From the NCBI GenBank assembly GCA_034436375.1, contig DAOTVS010000307.1, forward strand, positions 1 through 19,512: DNA of 19,512 bases, in the 5' to 3' direction. The notes below the pieces were generated by a model. The model worked only from the letters and a program-made list of their open reading frames with translations, was not told the DNA's origin and did no database searches. Origin of the DNA: DAOTVS01 sp034436375 (GTDB lineage: Bacteria; Chloroflexota; Anaerolineae; SpSt-313). This document shows, in pieces, positions 1-6,547 of the stretch. Both the position numbers and the translations under genes were made by a program. The first letter of the stretch is position 1, and each line of letters begins with the position of its first letter.

Positions 1-147
1 CGCACCGTGCATGAGCTGGCGTAGGCCCGTGTGGTAACAGGTCCCGGCTATGAGGCCAGGCAAAACCCCTTCTTTCCACCCTGGCGTCAAACCGGTAGGA
101 AGGCCACGGCATACCGGCCTTGAACTATACTGAGCTCAGCGAGAGAC
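1..147. other. Left edge, no recognisable gene
   Basis: No gene can be recognised here. Frame 1 of the plus strand reads RTVHELA then a stop at 22-24, which could be the last residues of a gene starting outside the window, but seven residues prove nothing. Two small overlapping inverted repeats are visible: CCGGTA (92-97) with TACCGG (112-117), and AAGGCC (100-105) with GGCCTT (116-121). A 10-bp palindrome CTGAGCTCAG sits at 130-139. Confidence 0.25.
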
Positions 148-203
148 GGGGAAATGGTGTGTGGCTCGTGCGCTGTGGCGCACGAGCCACACACCATTTC
201 CCC
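148..203 (-). terminator. 26-bp perfect hairpin downstream of the propeller gene
   Basis: Bases 148-173 are the exact reverse complement of 178-203, leaving only a TGTG loop. The hairpin begins 7 bp beyond the stop codon of the minus-strand gene at 210, so transcript termination or 3'-end protection of that gene is the simplest role. There is no T-tract after the stem on either strand, and a 26-bp perfect stem is much longer than a usual intrinsic terminator. A small palindromic mobile element is the alternative. Confidence 0.5.
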
Positions 204-209
204 CAATGT

Positions 210-1199
210 TCAGTTATGGGCCACGGCGATGCCGCGCGTCTGGCGGTATTCGATCTCGCCCTGCTTGGGATCGCGGGCCGGCGACACGGCGCAGTAAAAG
301 TGGTACAGGATACCCTCCCGGGTGATGATGCCCGGCTTGTGGGCGTAGAGCGAGTCGATGCTGCCCGGCGCGCCGACGTCGATGAGTGGAGGGCCCACCT
401 TGGTCCAGTGCAGCAGGTCAGCCGAAGCGGCCACGCCGTCACGGGCGTGCCCATCGCTGGAGAGGCCATAGTAGAAGAGGAGCCAGGTTTCCCGGTCGCG
501 CAGGACGACGGGGTCGGAGGCAAAGTGATCGTCCCAGGCGCCCTGCGGCCCGACAGGCAGCACCGGGTTACCCGGGTAGCGCTCCCAGTGCACCAGGTCT
601 CGGGAGGTAGCGACTCCGGTCTGCTCGACCCAGGCCCCCTCCGTGCGGTCTTTGGCATTGTAAAAGAGATAGTAGATGCCCCCGTGCTCCAACAGCCAAG
701 CCTTGTAGAGCCCTCCCCGCTCCCACGCGGCGCCCTCCTGCGGGTAGAGGATGGGTGCACCCGCCTCCCAGCGCCGCAGGTCCTCGCTCCAGCACAGCCC
801 GATCACGGCCGCCCCCTCCTCATAGCCAGGCCGGGGGTAGGCATGATAGACGCCCACAAAGCGGCCGTCGACCCTCCGCAGCGTGCCCGGGCCATACAGT
901 TCATTGTCGCGCAGGATGCCGGTGAGCGCCGCGTTGTACTCGGTCACCGAGCCCCTGGGCCCGCGGCCGAAGATCAGCCCCTCCTTCTGCCAATGCACCA
1001 GGTCGGCAGAGCCGGCCAGCCCCGTCTGGTAGCCGATGCCATCCCAACCGATGTAGGTCATGTAATATTGCCCATCATGGCAAAAGGGGACGGGGCCATC
1101 GACGGCGTGGCTGTCGAACTCGCCCTGCCGGAACGAGGGCGCGAGGACCAGGCGCGGGATCTTGATGGGCGTCTGGACGCGAGAGAGGACATCGAGCAT
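210..1199 (-). CDS. GH43/GH130-like five-bladed beta-propeller glycosidase-type protein
   Basis: The 329-residue protein carries four S-x-D-L-x-x-W motifs at about residues 64-70 (SADLVHW), 138-144 (SEDLRRW), 199-205 (SRDLVHW) and 259-265 (SADLLHW). This spacing is typical of the blades of the five-bladed propeller shared by GH32/43/68/130-type enzymes. Acidic residues in HAVDGPVPF (31-39) and ASDPVVL (227-233) are where such enzymes keep substrate-binding and catalytic carboxylates, but I cannot assign substrate or mechanism (hydrolase or phosphorylase). No signal peptide is seen, so it is probably cytosolic. I chose the start at 1199 because AGGAGG lies six bases upstream (1206-1211); an in-frame ATG at 1247 would add 16 residues without such a site. 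It stands alone, divergent from the metal-receptor gene. Confidence 0.8.
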   Translation of the reverse strand: MLDVLSRVQTPIKIPRLVLAPSFRQGEFDSHAVDGPVPFCHDGQYYMTYIGWDGIGYQTGLAGSADLVHWQKEGLIFGRGPRGSVTEYNAALTGILRDNELYGPGTLRRVDGRFVGVYHAYPRPGYEEGAAVIGLCWSEDLRRWEAGAPILYPQEGAAWERGGLYKAWLLEHGGIYYLFYNAKDRTEGAWVEQTGVATSRDLVHWERYPGNPVLPVGPQGAWDDHFASDPVVLRDRETWLLFYYGLSSDGHARDGVAASADLLHWTKVGPPLIDVGAPGSIDSLYAHKPGIITREGILYHFYCAVSPARDPKQGEIEYRQTRGIAVAHN

Positions 1200-1308
1200 G
1201 CGGGGCCTCCTGTGAATAAGCGGACACCGTCTTTCATTGTACGCCAACTGGAGGATAGTTGTCGAGCAGGGGACTGTTGCTGCCTTTGCCCCTGTGGCTC
1301 TCCGATGG

Positions 1309-1337
1309 TTGACGAATTCGCCTATTGTGGCTATGCT
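1309..1337 (+). promoter_or_regulatory. Sigma-70 promoter for the metal-binding lipoprotein gene
   Basis: TTGACG (1309-1314) and TATGCT (1332-1337) are separated by exactly 17 bp and read toward the gene starting at 1400. This predicts a leader of about 55 nt. Confidence 0.65.
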
Positions 1338-1342
1338 TCTCT

Positions 1343-1364
1343 CATCATTTCACAACAGATGATG
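1343..1364. promoter_or_regulatory. Inverted repeat at the predicted transcription start, possible operator
   Basis: CATCAT (1343-1348) and ATGATG (1359-1364) form an inverted repeat with a 10-bp gap immediately after the -10 box. That placement suits a repressor site for a metal-uptake gene. It does not match a Zur or Fur box that I know, so the operator role is inference. Confidence 0.35.
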
Positions 1365-1399
1365 GACCAGCTTGATATAAACATGGCAGGAGTATTCGC

Positions 1400-2278
1400 A
1401 TGTTGCGCCGTTTAATGCGGGGGGCACTGGTTGTGCTGCTTTCAATGCCCCTGTTCGCTTGCTCGTCTCAAGTAGCCAAGACCGACCAGGTCCAGGTGGC
1501 GGTAAGCATCCCACCACTGGCCGATATGGTCCGTCAGGTCGGGGGCAATCATGTCTCGGTCGTGGCGCTGGTGCCGCCGGGCTCCAGTGTGCACACCTAT
1601 GAGCCGACGCCGCGCCAGGTGCAATTCGTTTCTACCGCGCAGGTGTTGGTGCTGAACGGTGTTGGCCTGGAGTTCTGGGCGCCCAAGGTGATCGATGCCG
1701 CGCACAATGCCAATCTGAAAGTGGTCTACACGGCCGATGGGCTGCCCATTTTGGAAGACTCGGGTGAAGGGGGGGGCAATCCGCACGTGTGGCTCAGCCC
1801 GTCCAATGCGATCTATCAGAGCCAGAAGATTCGCGATGCGTTGATCGAGGTGGATCCCTCTCACCGCGCCGAATACGAGGCCAACTTTAACGCCTATGCC
1901 GCAAAACTGCGCGCGCTCGATGCTGAGATTCAGGCGCAGGTCGCGACCTGGAACCACAAGCGCTTTGTGTCGGTTCACTCGGCCTGGGTTTACTTTGCCC
2001 AGCGCTATGGTCTGGAGCAGGCCGCTGTGGTCGAAGAGTTCCCGGGCAAGGAGCCGAGCGCCCAGTACCTGGCGCACGTGATCGATGTGGTCAAGCAGCA
2101 GGGCGTGCCGGTCGTCTTTGCCGAGCCGCAGCTGCCGCCCAAAGCGGCCCAGACGGTCGCCGGTGAGGCCGGAGTGAAGGTCATTACCCTCGACCCCCTG
2201 GGTGGGGTGCCGGGGCGAGAAACCTATATTGATCTCATGCGCTACGACGTGGCTGAGATGGCCAAGGGGCTCAAATAG
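1400..2278 (+). CDS. ZnuA/TroA-type metal ABC transporter substrate-binding lipoprotein
   Basis: This 292-residue protein belongs to the cluster A-I receptors that capture Zn2+ or Mn2+ outside the membrane for an ABC importer. The N-terminus has basic residues, a hydrophobic stretch and the lipobox LFAC with Cys21, so it should be a lipid-anchored surface protein. The expected metal ligands are present: His65 in VHTYEPTP, His129 in NPHVWLSP, His193 in VHSAWVYF and an acidic residue in TLDPLG (Asp265). The His-rich loop of many zinc receptors is reduced to a short Gly/acidic loop (119-127). GGCAGGAG precedes the ATG. No ATPase or permease gene adjoins it, so the partners must be elsewhere. Zn versus Mn cannot be decided from sequence. 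Confidence 0.88.
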   Translation: MLRRLMRGALVVLLSMPLFACSSQVAKTDQVQVAVSIPPLADMVRQVGGNHVSVVALVPPGSSVHTYEPTPRQVQFVSTAQVLVLNGVGLEFWAPKVIDAAHNANLKVVYTADGLPILEDSGEGGGNPHVWLSPSNAIYQSQKIRDALIEVDPSHRAEYEANFNAYAAKLRALDAEIQAQVATWNHKRFVSVHSAWVYFAQRYGLEQAAVVEEFPGKEPSAQYLAHVIDVVKQQGVPVVFAEPQLPPKAAQTVAGEAGVKVITLDPLGGVPGRETYIDLMRYDVAEMAKGLK

Positions 2279-2983
2279 TCACTCGATGGTGAGCATATAG
2301 CCCCGCCGCCTGAGCGTTTTCAGATATCTGGGGTGGAGGGCGTTCTTCTCCAGCTTTTGCCGCAGATTGCGGATGGTCACGCGCACCAGGGCTGGGCCGC
2401 CGGTGCCCGGCTTGTAACCCCATACGTCGGTGAGGAGCTGCCTGGCCGAAAAGGCCTGTCCGTTGTGACGCATGAAGTAGACCATGAGGTCCGTCTCAAC
2501 GGCTGTCAGGCGAATCGCTTGCGTGCCCATGTGCAACTCGAATGTGCGCGGGTCCAGCATCCAATCCTTAACTACCAGCGGCCCCAGCTTGCGCTCGCTC
2601 GTTTGTTGCGGAGGGTTGGCGCGCCGCAATACCGAACGTACGCGCGCCTCCAGCTCGGGGAAAGCGAAGGGTTTTGTGATATAATCATCGCCGCCCGCAT
2701 CCAGGCCAATAACCACATCGGTCAGCTGATCGCGCGCGGTCAGGAAAATGATCGGCAGCCCATCCGACGTGCGGGTACGCAAGGCCTTGCATAGCTGTAG
2801 ACCATCCATCCCCGGCATGACGATGTCGAGTATCGCCAGGTCAGGGGGTCTATCGACAATCTTCCGCAGGGCCTCGGCCCCGTCATAGGCTACCGTGACC
2901 TCATAACCGGCGCGCTGTAGGCCACTCTGCAACATATTGGCCAGGTCTTGCTCGTCATCCACAACCAGGAGTTTCGCAGGCAT
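2279..2983 (-). CDS. OmpR/PhoB-family response regulator
   Basis: The 234-residue protein has an N-terminal receiver domain (about 4-118) with acidic pair Asp9/Asp10, phospho-acceptor Asp53 in LAILDIVMPG, Thr82 and Lys104 (ITKPF). A C-terminal winged-helix DNA-binding domain follows (about 135-234), ending in the family signature RRRGYML. It should bind DNA on phosphorylation by a sensor kinase. GAGGAG lies nine bases before the ATG. Its stop codon begins one base after the stop of the converging metal-receptor gene, with no room for a terminator between them. No kinase gene is adjacent. The nearest upstream gene on the same strand is the sugar-transferase remnant, 21 bp away, so the two may share a transcript. 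Confidence 0.92.
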   Translation of the reverse strand: MPAKLLVVDDEQDLANMLQSGLQRAGYEVTVAYDGAEALRKIVDRPPDLAILDIVMPGMDGLQLCKALRTRTSDGLPIIFLTARDQLTDVVIGLDAGGDDYITKPFAFPELEARVRSVLRRANPPQQTSERKLGPLVVKDWMLDPRTFELHMGTQAIRLTAVETDLMVYFMRHNGQAFSARQLLTDVWGYKPGTGGPALVRVTIRNLRQKLEKNALHPRYLKTLRRRGYMLTIE

Positions 2984-3004
2984 GCCGTCAGGCTCCTCTG
3001 CCTC

Positions 3005-3469
3005 TTAATAAATCCCACCGCCTGCCATGATCGCAGGTATGGTGCATGGGAGAGTGTCCAGATCAAAGAACGAGAGGCGGCTTGGGCCGTTGGCCTGCCC
3101 AAAGCCGGTGAACCAGGGGATAACGCTGAGCCGATGCCGGTCTCCTTTGTGATGCTGTGACACTGGGTAATGCACACGCGGGCCGGCATTGGCGACCATC
3201 GAGCGGAACCTGGTATGGAGGTGCTTTGTCGGCGACCCGCTCTCCGGGCGCCGGCCGCCACGCACCCGCTGCTGCCGGAAGCATACTGGGCCTGGCGCGT
3301 CGGGCCGGACGGTCACGGCAACGGCCGCAAAGATAGGGGCGAGGAGCACGAGTGAGGTACTGGAGATGACCAGGTCCAGGCAGTGCTTGGCGACTGGACA
3401 TAGGTGGTTGCCCGCGCTCAGCCCGCTACTCTCGTAGCAGGCTGAGCACCCAGCGACCTGTCGATTCAC
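3005..3469 (-). pseudogene. Decayed bacterial sugar transferase (undecaprenyl-phosphate glycosyl-1-phosphate transferase type)
   Basis: One open frame of 154 residues holds recognisable pieces of the family that starts exopolysaccharide synthesis by moving a sugar-phosphate to undecaprenyl phosphate. Visible are a hydrophobic N-terminal helix (CLDLVISSTSLVLLAP, about 30-45), the DAPGPVCFRQQRV segment (57-69), FRSMVANA (88-95) and, near the end, TGFGQANGPSRLSF (121-134), which matches the family's late TGL-Q-NGRSRLSF motif. Only about 30 residues separate FRSM from that motif; the central catalytic part with the SLDELPQ-type and GPRP-type motifs is not recognisable. The stretch after FRQQRV is also abnormal. 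I therefore read it as an internally deleted remnant. AGGAGG still sits six bases before a GTG start, so a short product could be made. Confidence 0.65.
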
Positions 3470-3523
3470 GAGCTTCCTCCTTGATGAGAGTACAACGATC
3501 GGCTCGAGGAGCTAGCAAAAGGT

Positions 3524-3550
3524 ATTATAGGGCCTATGCATTAAGTACAA
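3524..3550 (-). promoter_or_regulatory. Probable promoter for the sugar-transferase remnant and response regulator
   Basis: On the minus strand a perfect TATAAT (3524-3529) is preceded by TTGTAC (3545-3550) with a 15-bp gap, or by TTTGTA with 16 bp. The spacing is short, so the -35 assignment is less sure than the -10. It lies about 55 bp before the GTG start at 3469. Confidence 0.45.
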
Positions 3551-3583
3551 ATGAATAGCGGAATCGGATCAATTACAGTTTGT

Positions 3584-4054
3584 TCATTGCTCCGTTGGGC
3601 GGCCCTTGATCAGTACCGTCCACTCGCCCTCCTGGGTGACCTCCCCCCGCTGGTTGACGACCTTGAGGCCTAGATAAACGATGCCGCCCCCTAGCCGGCG
3701 CATTTCGCGCTTGCGCAACACCTGCGCGTGGACTGCAATGGTATCTCCGATCAGGATAGGGGCCTTGAACTTCCATTCCAACCCCATAAAGGCGAGGGCT
3801 GTCCCTTCGATAAAGCCCATGCGGCTAGCCAGCCCTGAAGCGATGGAGAGCCCCAGCAACCCGTGTGCAATCCGCTGGCCAAAGTGCGTGTTGCGGGCAT
3901 ACTCGGCATCGGTATGGAGCTGGTTGTAATCGCCCGAGAGCCCGGCGAAGAGGACAATGTCGCTTTCGGTGATCGTGCGGCCCGGGCTCGCCAGTTCCAT
4001 CCCTTCCGCCATCTCTTCGAAGTACATCCCCTGTGTCTGCTGGACTGCTGCCAT
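3584..4054 (-). CDS. MaoC-like hot-dog dehydratase/hydratase
   Basis: The 156-residue protein fits the length and motifs of single hot-dog MaoC proteins such as (R)-specific enoyl-CoA hydratases. The active-site Asp and His appear in GDYNQLH (41-47, Asp42 and His47), followed by AHGLLGLSIASGL (63-75), the usual hydratase signature. It would hydrate trans-2-enoyl-CoA or a related thioester in the cytosol. The start at 4054 was chosen because AGGAGG lies five bases upstream; the open frame extends to 4225, but that extension does not resemble the family. It appears monocistronic and no other fatty-acid gene adjoins it, so the physiological substrate is open. Confidence 0.85.
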   Translation of the reverse strand: MAAVQQTQGMYFEEMAEGMELASPGRTITESDIVLFAGLSGDYNQLHTDAEYARNTHFGQRIAHGLLGLSIASGLASRMGFIEGTALAFMGLEWKFKAPILIGDTIAVHAQVLRKREMRRLGGGIVYLGLKVVNQRGEVTQEGEWTVLIKGRPTEQ

Positions 4055-4387
4055 CTTGACCTCCTGCATAAAGTGGGTCGCTCGCACGGCCTTTTGCCCT
4101 GCACTCTGCGGCGCCATTTCTAGTGGGGTGACAAAAAAGATAACCGTGCTGCCGCCCATTCGTTGCGGGGTGGCTGGGCGAGTTCCGCACCCGATGTAGA
4201 CAGCCACCCATGCCCGATTGGGCACAACGCACGATGAAAGCGCCCCTAGCTTCCGGGCGCCATGCTCCGCGGGCGGCCGGAACAGGCCTTCTATACGGTG
4301 TGATCCACACCCTCTGGAATCAGGCCAGGCTTGGGCGCAGCGGACCAGTCGGCAACCGCCGGGAAGGCGTCGGTGCTTTTTTTCCGG
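4055..4387. other. Intergenic stretch with a 15-bp palindrome
   Basis: These 333 bases hold no gene I can support. A perfect palindrome GGTGTG-ATC-CACACC lies at 4297-4311. It could bind a dimeric regulator of the downstream hydratase, though it is about 245 bp from that start. I could not find a convincing -35/-10 pair for the hydratase. The right end carries the terminator-like hairpin listed separately. Confidence 0.4.
4352..4383 (+). terminator. Terminator-like hairpin with seven T, plus strand
   Basis: GCAACCG (4352-4358) can pair with CGGTGC (4371-4376) with one bulged A, and a T-run follows at 4377-4383. The stem is short and interrupted. No plus-strand gene lies just upstream, so the hairpin may stop antisense transcription into the convergent minus-strand gene, or be chance. 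Confidence 0.3.
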
Positions 4388-6328
4388 TCAGCGTCTGCGC
4401 CGTCCAAGCACCAGGGCGAGGGCGACGATGATGACCAGCAGGGCCACACCCACGCCGATAGCATAGGGCGCCAGCCGCTCCAGGTGTGGGATATTGGCCT
4501 CCCAGGTAAGCCCACGTTTTTCGCCCCAGGCCATCACCCAGGAGGGAGCCGTGGCGCCCTCTGAGGGGACCAGGCGGTAGGTGACCTGCGAGCGCTGGGT
4601 CAACTGCTGCCATTGTTGTCCGTAGAGCTTGAGGAGAGGGGCTTCCCAACGCCGCTGCGCCGTCTCAGCAGGATCGTCGGTCTTGGCATCAGCCTCAGCC
4701 TGCGCCGTCTTGAGCTGTGCCAGGCGCTGGTCGAGCACGTTCTGTGCCGGAGAGAGGTCGACGCTCTCGCTATAGGTCAGGTGATCGGACCACTGCCCGC
4801 GTGTATTCTGAAAGGCAACCTCCGGGGCGCTGATGGCTGCGGCTGCCAGCGTCAGCGCCGGATCGGCGTCTGCGGGCAGGGCGGCGGTCAGCGCCTGGCC
4901 CGCACTCTGCAGTGTGCTGCTATCGGCAAAGGGGAAGGTGACTTGGATGGTCTGGGTCTGCCCCTCACCGGTTGTGCGTTTGACCTGGCCGATGCCGGCC
5001 CTGGTGAGGGCATCGGCCAGGGCAGTGACGCTTGTTTCCGCGGCTGCTGCATTGGCCGGGTTGGGTGTGAAGGTGAAGCGCAGAACGCGCTGGCCGTTGT
5101 GCGTTTCTACTTCGCCGCTTACAGCGGCAAACTGGGGCTGCAGGTAGGCATAGCGGCCGAGGGCTTGCTGGCCAAAGCCAGTTACGATCAGGCTCTCCGC
5201 CTCTTGTTCGTGCCCCGCCTGCACAAGCGAGACGGCTACGTCGGCATAGGCTGCCAGGCGCTCGGCGCTGCGCTGGCTATCTACAGCCTGGGCCACGTCC
5301 AGTGCGGAAAGGATGCCCTGGTTGTCGCCAGCCTGCCGGCACGCGGCCAGAAGATCATCCACATTCTTGAGCAGGGCTGCTTTGAGATCGCTATCCGTGG
5401 GCATCAGGTCGTAAGCGGCCTTGAGCTCTCTTACGGCCTCGGCCAGGAGTGTTGGGCTCCCCCCCGCTCGCTCGGCGAGGGCCAGGCCCAGCTCCTTGTG
5501 TGCGATGGCGTTCTTGCCGTCCAGCGCCACGGCCTGACGCAGAGCGGCCAGTTCCTCATCGCGTAGGGCAGCCACGCGGCTGGCGGGCATCCCATCCGCA
5601 GCTATCAAGGGGCGCAGGGCGGCCGCGAGCGCGAGTTGATTGGCGGCAGTGGCCTGGGGTGAAGCGGCTAGCTGGCGGGCCGAGCGCAGGGCGCGCCAGT
5701 AGCCAGGTGTGATCATGAGCACATCGATCTTGCCGGCCGGGCGGAAATTCTCATAGGACCAGGTCAGGTTGAGCTTGTTGCTCTCGACCGGGGCCGGGCT
5801 GACGGCCAGGAGTTGCTCCGGGTCCAGATCGCTCGGAAAACTCAGGGTCAGGCGCACAGAAGCCAGAGAGTCGCCCCATGGCGCCAACGCCCCCCAGTCG
5901 AATTGCAGATGCACCACCGGGCCATCCGCTGAAGTGCTCTGGCTCGCCTCGATCACCGATCCGCCATTGGGCGGCAGGTCCAGCGTCCATGCACCCGGCT
6001 GATCCTGCGCCGCCGTGGCCCCGGTCACATTGCTGGCCGGGTTAGGATAGGAGACGTTGCGAGATGTTCCATTCTTCTTGTCGGGGTTGCGCAGCCGCAG
6101 GCTCGTCTTGGTCTGCACGGCAATGCCACTGTCGGTAGGGACGATGGTGCCGTCGATGGTCAGGAAGCTAAACTCCACTGGCTGGAGATCGCCGACGGGC
6201 AGCGGCCCCTGCGGTATAGTAGCGGAGCCGGCGGCTTGCACGGGGCGGGGGACAAGGGTCGTGACCAGGAGCGAAAACCCCAACAGGATGCCCGGGAATG
6301 CCCGCCGCGCGGGCCAGAGCCTCAACAC
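4388..6328 (-). CDS. Exported, C-terminally membrane-anchored protein of unknown function with TPR-like middle
   Basis: I do not recognise the family. The 646-residue protein starts with a basic n-region (RLWPARR), a hydrophobic core and a likely cleavage near PVQAA (about residue 32), so it should be exported. Residues about 35-210 are rich in beta-prone, Gly/Pro/Ser segments. Residues about 240-390 look helical and Ala/Leu-rich, resembling tetratricopeptide repeats (LDGKNAIAHKELGLALAERA). A second alpha/beta part follows, then a transmembrane helix (about 619-641) and terminal RRRR, a stop-transfer anchor that leaves the bulk outside. The GTG at 6328 was chosen because AGGAGG lies six bases upstream and it yields a clean signal peptide. 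The longer frame to an ATG at 6400 would overlap the tRNA promoter. Confidence 0.75.
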   Translation of the reverse strand: MLRLWPARRAFPGILLGFSLLVTTLVPRPVQAAGSATIPQGPLPVGDLQPVEFSFLTIDGTIVPTDSGIAVQTKTSLRLRNPDKKNGTSRNVSYPNPASNVTGATAAQDQPGAWTLDLPPNGGSVIEASQSTSADGPVVHLQFDWGALAPWGDSLASVRLTLSFPSDLDPEQLLAVSPAPVESNKLNLTWSYENFRPAGKIDVLMITPGYWRALRSARQLAASPQATAANQLALAAALRPLIAADGMPASRVAALRDEELAALRQAVALDGKNAIAHKELGLALAERAGGSPTLLAEAVRELKAAYDLMPTDSDLKAALLKNVDDLLAACRQAGDNQGILSALDVAQAVDSQRSAERLAAYADVAVSLVQAGHEQEAESLIVTGFGQQALGRYAYLQPQFAAVSGEVETHNGQRVLRFTFTPNPANAAAAETSVTALADALTRAGIGQVKRTTGEGQTQTIQVTFPFADSSTLQSAGQALTAALPADADPALTLAAAAISAPEVAFQNTRGQWSDHLTYSESVDLSPAQNVLDQRLAQLKTAQAEADAKTDDPAETAQRRWEAPLLKLYGQQWQQLTQRSQVTYRLVPSEGATAPSWVMAWGEKRGLTWEANIPHLERLAPYAIGVGVALLVIIVALALVLGRRRR

Positions 6329-6393
6329 AAGGATCCTCCTCAGTAATGAGAACCGGCCGATAAGAACGAGCAGATGGGTGGCTACCAGGCCAT

Positions 6394-6422
6394 TTGCCAT
6401 CCGCGATGGTATCTGCTATAAT
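6394..6422 (+). promoter_or_regulatory. tRNA promoter
   Basis: TTGCCA (6394-6399), a 17-bp gap and a perfect TATAAT (6417-6422) end 11 bp before the mature tRNA. Confidence 0.75.
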
Positions 6423-6433
6423 ACTCTCGTCAC

Positions 6434-6507
6434 GGGCAAGTAGCTCAGCTGGTTAGAGCGCCACGTTGACATCGTGGAGGCCGTAGGTTCGAGTCCTATC
6501 TTGCCCA
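6434..6507 (+). tRNA. tRNA-Val (anticodon GAC)
   Basis: A complete cloverleaf is visible. Acceptor GGGCAAG (6434-6440) pairs with CTTGCCC (6500-6506). The D-stem is GCTC/GAGC, the anticodon stem CCACG/CGTGG, and the loop TTGACAT gives anticodon GAC (6468-6470). The T-stem GTAGG/CCTAT surrounds loop TTCGAGT. The discriminator is A at 6507 and CCA is not encoded. It reads GTC/GTT valine codons. Confidence 0.95.
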
Positions 6508-6511
6508 CTGA

Positions 6512-6547
6512 GGGCCACCCAGGCAGTTCTGCCGGGTGGCCCCTTTT
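6512..6547 (+). terminator. Intrinsic terminator after the tRNA
   Basis: GGGCCACCC (6512-6520) pairs with GGGTGGCCC (6534-6542), and inside it GGCA pairs with TGCC around a GTTC loop. A TTTT run follows (6544-6547). The stem also lies just past the stop of the convergent NADPHX repair gene, but on that strand no T-run follows, so it serves mainly the tRNA. Confidence 0.85.

Noticed and set aside
120..1415. Long plus-strand open frame (431 codons) across the propeller gene
   Set aside because: It lies opposite the minus-strand gene that carries four propeller motifs and a perfect ribosome site. Its translation is low-complexity Arg/Pro/Gly-rich and crosses the long hairpin.
6329..6400. N-terminal extension of the exported protein to ATG 6400
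   Set aside because: That start would lie inside the tRNA -35 box and hide the signal peptide behind 24 residues, while AGGAGG-GTG at 6328 gives a proper signal peptide.
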